Source: Planctomycetota bacterium
GTDB taxonomy: Bacteria; Planctomycetota; UBA1135; UBA2386
NCBI GenBank assembly: GCA_016793305.1
Contig: JAEUHU010000069.1
Location: forward strand, 1 to 26,045
Length of the DNA stretch: 26,045 bases
Direction: 5' to 3'
Of this stretch, positions 7,648 to 14,140 are shown piece after piece. Under the pieces are notes generated by a model. That model saw only the letters and a list, made by a program, of their open reading frames with translations, made no database searches and was not told where the DNA came from. Numbering within the stretch: position 1 is the first letter of the stretch; each line of letters begins with the position of its first letter. The position numbers were made by a program, and so were the translations under genes.

Positions 7648-10600
7648 TCATGGTCGAGTTGGGTTACTACCCAGCACTTCGAGCAACTCGCCGACCACTC
7701 GAACCTCGGCTTCGTCCCCGACCCGCAACTCGATGGGCTGGAAGGCAGGGTTCACGGGCTTCAGCAAGACGTGCACGTTTCGTCCCGAGGCGTCCTTCTC
7801 GCTCGCATACACCTTCACCGTGAATCTGCTGCTGCTCTCGGGATCGACCAACTCGCGGTGGGCGACGATCAGAGTCCGGCCGGCGCGGCTACCGCTCACG
7901 CGCTTGGTGAACAAGCAGAACGAGCCATCGGGGACCTTCGGCTCCATGGACCGACCCGAGACTCGCGCGACGAACATGTCCGAGTTCAGCGCGCGCTGCG
8001 TTGACGGCGCGACCCACTCGTCGGGCCCCTGCTGCTGAATCTCCGAGAATCCGCCAGCGGCTGCCTCGAGACTCACCAGCGGAACGCACGTCCGGAAGCG
8101 CTCGCGCGCCGAAGGCGACACGACCTGGACGAAGGGCGCCTGGAGCTCTGTAGGTGCAGTCTGCTGTTCTGGGTCACTCGAGTGCCCATATGCCTCGACC
8201 AGTCCAGCCAGCGTCCTGTTGTCGGCAACTTGATCGTGAGGAATCAGGACGTACCGCCATGGCTTGCCACCATGGGCCTGCGCGTGCTGGTTGGCGAAGC
8301 GACACCAGGCGACCGCCTTGGCCTTCTTCTTCAGCACGATCGGGTCCTGCATCTCGTTGGCGGCCTTCACCTCGACGATCAGCTTGACGTCCTTCCACTC
8401 GACGACGAAGTCGGGCACGTAGGCCGTATCGCCGTCGTAGAAGAGCTGCAGGTCGTGCTTCGACGGCCGAAGCCACTTCAGTTCGGTCTCGCGTTCGAGC
8501 AGGCAGGCGAACCGGCGTTCGGGGTCGGAGCTGAACTTGACGGTGTCGTAGAGGCAGCGGCTGAATCCCGTGAACAGCAGCTTCGGGATCTGCTGCCGGT
8601 CGTCCACCGGTTGGCGGAAGTCGCGGATCGCCTCATCGGCTGGCGTCGTGTGGTGGTTCGGGCGCAGGGTTACGAAGCCCTTGCTGACGTGGCCTTCGTA
8701 GCGGGCCGTGCGGTCCTCGAAGTGCTGCTGCATCTGCGCGTGCACCTGGGCGACGAGGGTCTGCTGGTAGTACTGCAGCACGTTGACCACGGCGTCTTCA
8801 TCCGGCAGGTAGGACTGCAGGTGTTGCACGACCTGGCCCGCGAGCTCGTAGAGCAGCGAGGAGTTGGCGTCGTAGTCGATGTCCGGGCAGTCCATGAGGC
8901 CGCGGACGATGTAGTTCCTCGGATCCGTCTCCGGAGCGACTCCCTGACCACTGACCAGCCGCTGCTGTTTCTGCGTATGCAGATGATGGCGGAGGATGTC
9001 GTTGGCCACCGGCTGCAGCCGCTGGTCCAGCTTCAGCTGGAACGGAACGTAGAGACGAGAGGTGTCGCCGACCGGCTGTATGGTGATGCGCGGGATGTCG
9101 ATCGACAGCTCGTTGCGGAGGGTGATCGCGGCGGCGACGACCTTGGCGACGTCCACGACGCCCGGTGTTCCAGGCAGCAACGCCTGGGTCGGCGTGACCT
9201 TGGCCTTCACGCGGGCGACGATCTCCTCCAGCACTTCAGGCTTCTGCAGGTCTCTCGAGCGCGGCAATCGCTCGAACTCGCCGAGCACGTCGAGAGTCAC
9301 CTTGGCAACTTCTCGCTCTCGCTCGTTGGCGAACGGCAACGCGGAGGCGCTGCCAGTCGGTGGATCGGTCAGCCGCGTCACGAGGCGCGGTTGCACGGTC
9401 ACGGCCCGATCGCGCTCGTCCCGCACCAGCACGACCTTCATGCCGCCGCGGATCAACGAGTCCGGCCGGTTGGCGTAGTCGACGATCTCCTGGAACTTGT
9501 CGTGCGAAACGATGGTCAGGGTGTCGACTGCTTCGACGCCGGTGCGCTTGCCGTACGGCAGGCGCAAGCCGCGTCCGATCGACTGCTCGACCAGGGTCTT
9601 CGAGTTGGCCGCGCGCAACGGGACGATGGTGTAGAGGTTGGTGACGTCCCAGCCCTCCTTCAGCATGTTGACGTGGATGACGATCTCGGTCGGGTTGTCC
9701 GTCCGCTCGACGTTCATCAGCAGCTGCACCGTGTCGTCGGCTTCTTCGCCGCGCAGCTTGCTGTGCACGGTGATCACCTTGCCGCGGTACTGCCCGCCGA
9801 AGAACTCATTGCTCTCCAGCAGCTTCTGGATCTCGGCCGCATGCGCGGTGTCCTGGGCGACCACCAGAACGAACGGCTTGACGAGCGACACGCCGTTCTC
9901 CAGCGCGTAGGTCTGCAGCTTGACCTTGGTGTCCTCGTGGATGCGGACGCCGTCCTCGAGCTTCAGGCGCTCGAGCTGCTCGGGCTGGAAGTTCCTGGCG
10001 TCGAAGTTCTCGCGGGTGGCGACCGCCGGTTCCTTGACGAAGCCGTCGAGCATCGCCTGCGACAGGGGATAGGCCAACGCCACGTTGCGGAACGGCACGC
10101 TGTCGCCGCCGCGCTCGACTTGCGGGGTCGCGGTCAGTTCGAGGCCGAGGATCGGCTTCAACTCGTTGATGGCCCGCATGCCAGCCGAAGCTCGGTAGCG
10201 GTGCGACTCGTCCATCAACAGGACGAGGTCGTCGAGATGGCTCAGGTAGTCGAAGTAGCTCTCGCCGATGACCTCGTGCAGGGTTCGGAACTTGCGGGTG
10301 CTGGCGCTCTCGCGGCCCTCCGGGCTCGTGATCTTGCTGATGTTGAAGATGTTGACGTGCACGTCGCCCTGCATGCCGGGCAGGTAGCCGCGCCGCACGC
10401 CGCGGCCGCTCTCGTAGTTGTCACCCGTGATGATCTCCGGCGGGTTGATGGCGAACTCGGAGATGCCCGTGAACACGTACTTCGGGGTGTTGGGGGTGAA
10501 GTCGCGGATCAGCTTCTCGTAGATCGTCAGGTTGGGGGCGAGCACGAAGAAGTGGCGGATGTGGCGTGCCTGCGCGAGCCAGGCGATGAAGGCGCCCATC

Positions 10601-10830
10601 AGGCGCGTCTTGCCGACGCCGGTCGCCAGGGCGAAGCACAGCGAGGGGAAGTCGCGTTCGAACTCCTGCACACTGGGTGCTGCGGCCTGGATCGCCGCCA
10701 GAGCGGCGGCCAGGTCGGTGTCCTTCCGCAGGTCGATGCGCTCGAAGATGCTCGCCAGCAGTTCGAGGCTGTCGCGTTGCGGTGGGCGTAGGCTCAGTCG
10801 ATTGGCGATGGCGTTGGCGAGCGGGTTCAT
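7648..10830 (-). CDS. res: Type III-like restriction subunit (helicase-nuclease) with C-terminal LexA-like S24 peptidase domain
   Basis: A 1060-residue protein. ATG 10830 overlaps the mod stop (ATGA), with GGAGG seven bases upstream. It is an SF2 translocase with Walker A ATGVGKT (about 69-75), motif II DESH (207-210), motif III TATP (233-236) and motif VI QSIGRGLRLPYG (416-427). A PD-(D/E)XK nuclease follows with D807, E820 and K822 (VPDFVVEWK then IVEVK). This is the normal end of a type III Res. About 150 further residues look like LexA/UmuD: PLVSLEAAAGG with a candidate Ala925-Gly926 scissile bond, VSGRSMEPKVPDG with candidate nucleophile Ser961, and FTVKVYASEK with candidate Lys1006. Res proteins cut DNA only together with Mod, and mod here is interrupted. 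Self-cleavage of this Res is inferred and untested. Confidence 0.9.
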   Translation of the reverse strand: MNPLANAIANRLSLRPPQRDSLELLASIFERIDLRKDTDLAAALAAIQAAAPSVQEFERDFPSLCFALATGVGKTRLMGAFIAWLAQARHIRHFFVLAPNLTIYEKLIRDFTPNTPKYVFTGISEFAINPPEIITGDNYESGRGVRRGYLPGMQGDVHVNIFNISKITSPEGRESASTRKFRTLHEVIGESYFDYLSHLDDLVLLMDESHRYRASAGMRAINELKPILGLELTATPQVERGGDSVPFRNVALAYPLSQAMLDGFVKEPAVATRENFDARNFQPEQLERLKLEDGVRIHEDTKVKLQTYALENGVSLVKPFVLVVAQDTAHAAEIQKLLESNEFFGGQYRGKVITVHSKLRGEEADDTVQLLMNVERTDNPTEIVIHVNMLKEGWDVTNLYTIVPLRAANSKTLVEQSIGRGLRLPYGKRTGVEAVDTLTIVSHDKFQEIVDYANRPDSLIRGGMKVVLVRDERDRAVTVQPRLVTRLTDPPTGSASALPFANEREREVAKVTLDVLGEFERLPRSRDLQKPEVLEEIVARVKAKVTPTQALLPGTPGVVDVAKVVAAAITLRNELSIDIPRITIQPVGDTSRLYVPFQLKLDQRLQPVANDILRHHLHTQKQQRLVSGQGVAPETDPRNYIVRGLMDCPDIDYDANSSLLYELAGQVVQHLQSYLPDEDAVVNVLQYYQQTLVAQVHAQMQQHFEDRTARYEGHVSKGFVTLRPNHHTTPADEAIRDFRQPVDDRQQIPKLLFTGFSRCLYDTVKFSSDPERRFACLLERETELKWLRPSKHDLQLFYDGDTAYVPDFVVEWKDVKLIVEVKAANEMQDPIVLKKKAKAVAWCRFANQHAQAHGGKPWRYVLIPHDQVADNRTLAGLVEAYGHSSDPEQQTAPTELQAPFVQVVSPSARERFRTCVPLVSLEAAAGGFSEIQQQGPDEWVAPSTQRALNSDMFVARVSGRSMEPKVPDGSFCLFTKRVSGSRAGRTLIVAHRELVDPESSSRFTVKVYASEKDASGRNVHVLLKPVNPAFQPIELRVGDEAEVRVVGELLEVLGSNPTRP

Positions 10831-12518
10831 GCCTTGCCCTCCCCGAGATCGCCGAAGGTGCGCTGGCGGCTGCCGGCCTTGGCCTTCCCTGCCTTCTCCG
10901 TCTTGGTCGGCGGCTCCTCGGCCTCGGTCGCCTGCCGCGGCAGGTTCTTGATCTTCAGGCTGTAGTCGTCTTCGCGCCACTCGCAGCGGTCGAGTATGGC
11001 GCGCGGAATCTTCTTCAGGGTCAGGTTCGGGAACTCGTCAGGGTCCTTGAGGCGGTAGGCGCTGCACATGACGAGCAGGCTTCGGTTGGGGCCGACCTCG
11101 TCGTGCAGGCGCTGGATCTGGTCGCGGGTCAGGGTCTGGGTGGTGACGTAGACGAAGTCGCGCTCGGTCGAGCGGCCGTGCTGCCAATAGACGGTGTCGC
11201 TCGGGGCGTACGTGAAGCCCTCCAGTTTGCAGATCGCCTCGGCGAGCATCTCGGGCCTGAACTTCTTGTTGATGACCAGGTTGCCGAACTGGTCCTTCTC
11301 GAGTAGCGACGGGGCGAGGCGGTAGTAGCGGAAGCCGCCGCCGCCCTTCCAGCCGGTGGCCTCCGTGACGCCGCCGGGGTCCTTGCCTTCGATGACCTTC
11401 TGAAGGCGGGGGATGATGTGCGTGTGGCAGTGGTCGCCGAGCTCGACCATGATCCAGCGGCGGCCCATCTTGTGGGCGACGGCGCCGGTGGTACCGGAAC
11501 CGGCGAAGCTGTCGAGGACGAGATCGCCGGGGTTGGTGGCGATAGTCAAGATTCTCTCCATCAGCCGCTCAGGCTTTGGCGTGTCAAAGGCTCTCTCTTT
11601 ACCAAACAGCGCCTGGATCTCCTTCTTGGACTCGTCAGTGTGCCCGACCTCTTCGTGCGGCCACCATGTCCAGGGGACCATTCCATCAACTTCAGACAGG
11701 TATCGTATTACGTTAGGTTGCGAGTCGCCTTCCTTGCCGAACCAGATTCGGCCCTCAGCCCGAAGTCGCTCGAATGTCTTTTTCGACAGACTCCAGCAAC
11801 GCCCCTTCGGGGGTGGGAAGACACGTCCGCTCGGAGCAACAATCTCGTAGAACTGCTCAGCAGTTGCGTGCCCTTCCTGGGCACTCATTGGGATGGGGCG
11901 CCACCGCCCCCGCGGGTCGCTGTTGGGATTTCGGTATACGCGGGCTTGAGCTTCAGTAGGAGGCACCTTGTTGCGAATCTCTTTAAAGGTTGCCCGGTCC
12001 TTCGCGTAAACCAACACATACTCGTGGACATCCCCTATGGCCTCGCGATTCTCACGTGAGTATCGCTTCTGCCAAACGTTCTGAGCGATGAACTTGTCGC
12101 GTCCAACCAGCTGATCCATCAAGACGCGCAGATAAGGCATCTCATCGTCATCAATTGAGATCCACAGCTACCCATCGTTGCCGAGCAGGCGCCAGAGTAT
12201 TGCCAACCTCGCCTCGATCAGGGACAGCCACTGCGAGTGCTCAAGCCCATCGTCGTAGTGCTCGAAAGCCGAGCCCGTGTTGTAGGGCGGGTCGATGTAG
12301 ATGCACTTCACCTTCCCCGCGAACTCCTGCTCCAGCGCTTTCAGCGCGAGCAGGTTGTCCCCGAAGATCAGCCGGTTGTCGAACTGATCGTTCGCGCCGC
12401 CGCGAAACGATGCGTGGAACGATTTCGCCGGATCCTCGATCAGGATGCGCGGTTCCAACCGCGGACGGTTCTCCTTGCCGATCCAGGTGAGCTCCAATCT
12501 CTGCTTGTGGTTCGCCAT
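10827..12518 (-). pseudogene. mod: Type III-like N6-adenine DNA methyltransferase (Mod), split by an in-frame TAG
   Basis: Read through, this is a 563-residue beta-class amino-methyltransferase: DPPYNTG (motif IV, 76-82) comes first and FAGSGTT (motif I, SAM binding, 338-344) comes later, the order of type III Mod proteins. An amber codon at 12168-12170 replaces a codon after LLGNDG, where the continuing frame reads LWISIDDDEMPYL, a typical Mod sequence normally preceded by Ser (TCG would differ by one base). The visible pieces are an N-terminal 116-residue part (12168-12518, good GAAGGA ribosome site) and a C-terminal 437-residue part open from ATG 12140. Neither piece holds both motifs. TAG ends other genes here, so recoding is unlikely. 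In the intact family Mod supplies the sequence specificity for Res. The 3' end overlaps res by ATGA. Confidence 0.85.
11540..12175. other. Low-GC segment inside mod, matching the target recognition region
   Basis: Sixty-base lines starting at 11581, 11701, 12061 and 12121 contain 31, 33, 31 and 29 G+C, while lines at 11341 and 11461 on the 3' side contain 43 each, and 12241 on the 5' side has 36. The dip covers about residues 115-325 of the rebuilt Mod, between motif IV and motif I, where type III enzymes keep their target recognition domain. This suggests domain replacement by recombination. The TAG codon sits at the segment's edge. Confidence 0.6.
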
Positions 12519-12631
12519 CTGTGTTCCTTCTCAGCTAGTCCACGCGACGTCCGGAAACCCGCAGGACCGAAGTCTGCGACGTGGGGCGTACACCGTCACC
12601 GTCCCTGCGAGCCTGTCGATGCCAGGTGCGA

Positions 12632-14140
12632 TCACTCGCCTGCTCCCTCTCGACCACGACCGGCTTGCGCCCGCCCTCGCCTGGTCAGCCGGTACTGCTG
12701 CAGCCGACTGTTCGGCTTCGCGGGAAGTGTGTAGTCGACCAGCTTCTGGGCCACGAGCTCCCGCAGCACCTTGTGCAACTGCCCGGACACGACCTTCTGG
12801 CCGATCCGGAGCGAGATCTCCCGCTTGCCGAGGGGGCCGGGCAACAAGGCGATCAGCACCCGCCGGTCGAGCGACTCTAGCTGCGACTCTAGCCGTGACT
12901 CTAGCCGCGACTCTGGCTGCGCTCCCGCCTTGCCGGAGCCCGGGACCGTCGATCCCAGCGGCACCCGGAACGTCACCACCGCCCCGCCCGTGATCTCCTC
13001 GAACGTCGGCGCCGTGATGCCGTGCGCCACGCACTCGTCGATCACCCGGTTCGTCCCGCGCCCCCAGCGCTCGATGAAGCCGCCGCGGAAGAAGACCTCG
13101 GCCAGGATCGGGTTGCGCTGCACGGACAGGTGGTTCTGCGACAGCATCTCCGGCGTGATCCCGCGCGGAAACGTGCCGGCACTCCAGACCTCGACCCGGT
13201 CGTCGAACAGCGCCAGCGACACCGCACCACCGGCGATCGAGTAGTCGCGGTGGACGAATGCGTTGACCAGGATCTCGCGCATCGCGACGACCGGGATCAG
13301 CGGCTTCTCCACCCGCCGCATCTGCCCGGGCACGATGCGCGCCGGCATCGGGAAGTGACGCCTGCAGAACAGCTCCGCTTCGTCGAGCAGCTTGAAGGCA
13401 GGCCCGCGCAGCGAGCGTTCGTCGAGGAACTCCGTCTTGTCCGTGCCGCGGAAACGCGCCATGCGCAGCTCGCACTGCGGATAGTCGGGCAGGAACGTCT
13501 TGCCGAACAGCACCACGGCGGCGCGCAGGAAGTGGCCGTCCTTGTGCAGCCCGAGCCTGGCCAGCATCTCGACCGTGCTGCGCCCGACAGGCCCGGTGAG
13601 GCGGCCCGAGGAGCGCGCAAACTGGAGGAAGCGGAACAGCTCGTCGCGGTCGATATCCTTGAAGGAGATCTCGTCGGCGGGTTGGTTCTCCCAGCGACGT
13701 CGGCTGTGCATGCGCTCGAGCACGAGGTCGTCGTACTCGTCCTTCGGCATGCGGCGGGTCGTGCTGCCGACGCGTTGGTAGGCCCGGCCGTCGTAGGTGA
13801 ACGGGACCAGCTGTTGGCCGCGTTCGACGTGCAGTGCGAGGATCTCGCGGCCGTTGCCCAGCGGGAAGCGCTCGATGGGTGCATGCCAAGGCGGTTCGAT
13901 GCGGGCGAACGCCTCGGCGAGGTCACGGATGGTCTGGTCGGTGACCTGCTGGCCCTCGGGGCGACCGTCGGGTCGGATGCCGAACAGCAGCGTGCCGCCG
14001 CCGCCGTTGAGGAACGCGCAGATCGTCTGCATCGCGTCGCGCAGTTCGCCGGTGGAACGCTTCCACTCCAAGCGCTCGCCCTCGGGCTGCTGCAGCAGCT
14101 CGGCCAGCTTCTTTGGGATCGCGGGTGCCGCCGTGGTCAT
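12632..14140 (-). CDS. AlbA_2 (Schlafen-like) / HATPase_c_4 protein with C-terminal winged helix
   Basis: A 502-residue protein starting at ATG 14140, overlapping the helicase stop by ATGA, with GGGAG just upstream. Residues about 20-60 fit the AlbA_2 nucleic-acid-binding domain (GERLEWKRS then FLNGGGGTLLFGI). Residues about 285-390 fit the GHKL-type ATPase region seen in RecG-like/COG2865 proteins (REILVNAFVHRDYS with N293 and the HRDY box, then RNPILAEVFFRGGFIERWGRG). After a short ESRL-type repeat linker (408-423) a winged-helix-like segment follows (LGKREISLRIGQKVVSGQLHK split as a helix-turn-helix). Family members are predicted ATP-dependent regulators, often next to restriction genes. 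Here it is embedded in the operon between helicase and Mod, so control or sensing for the system is plausible. Appears intact. Confidence 0.85.
   Translation of the reverse strand: MTTAAPAIPKKLAELLQQPEGERLEWKRSTGELRDAMQTICAFLNGGGGTLLFGIRPDGRPEGQQVTDQTIRDLAEAFARIEPPWHAPIERFPLGNGREILALHVERGQQLVPFTYDGRAYQRVGSTTRRMPKDEYDDLVLERMHSRRRWENQPADEISFKDIDRDELFRFLQFARSSGRLTGPVGRSTVEMLARLGLHKDGHFLRAAVVLFGKTFLPDYPQCELRMARFRGTDKTEFLDERSLRGPAFKLLDEAELFCRRHFPMPARIVPGQMRRVEKPLIPVVAMREILVNAFVHRDYSIAGGAVSLALFDDRVEVWSAGTFPRGITPEMLSQNHLSVQRNPILAEVFFRGGFIERWGRGTNRVIDECVAHGITAPTFEEITGGAVVTFRVPLGSTVPGSGKAGAQPESRLESRLESQLESLDRRVLIALLPGPLGKREISLRIGQKVVSGQLHKVLRELVAQKLVDYTLPAKPNSRLQQYRLTRRGRAQAGRGREGAGE
12871..12918 (-). 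repeat. Four tandem 12-bp units in the AlbA_2 protein linker
   Basis: Units of GCGACTCTAGCY (12871-12882, 12883-12894, 12895-12906, 12907-12918) differ at one or two bases. On the coding strand they give PESR-LESR-LESQ-LES. Copy-number change would alter linker length without a frameshift. The CTA leucine codons stand out in this GC-rich gene. Confidence 0.85.

Noticed and set aside
8182..10791. Plus-strand open frame antisense to res
   Set aside because: Rich in Val, Asp, His and Arg with no motif; the minus strand carries every helicase and nuclease motif in order.
12168..12170. TAG read as an amino acid (stop-codon recoding) to explain the mod interruption
   Set aside because: TAG is the ordinary stop of the 784-1119 gene, the HtrA gene (23849-23851) and the pyruvate dehydrogenase gene (25077-25079), so it acts as a stop in this genome.
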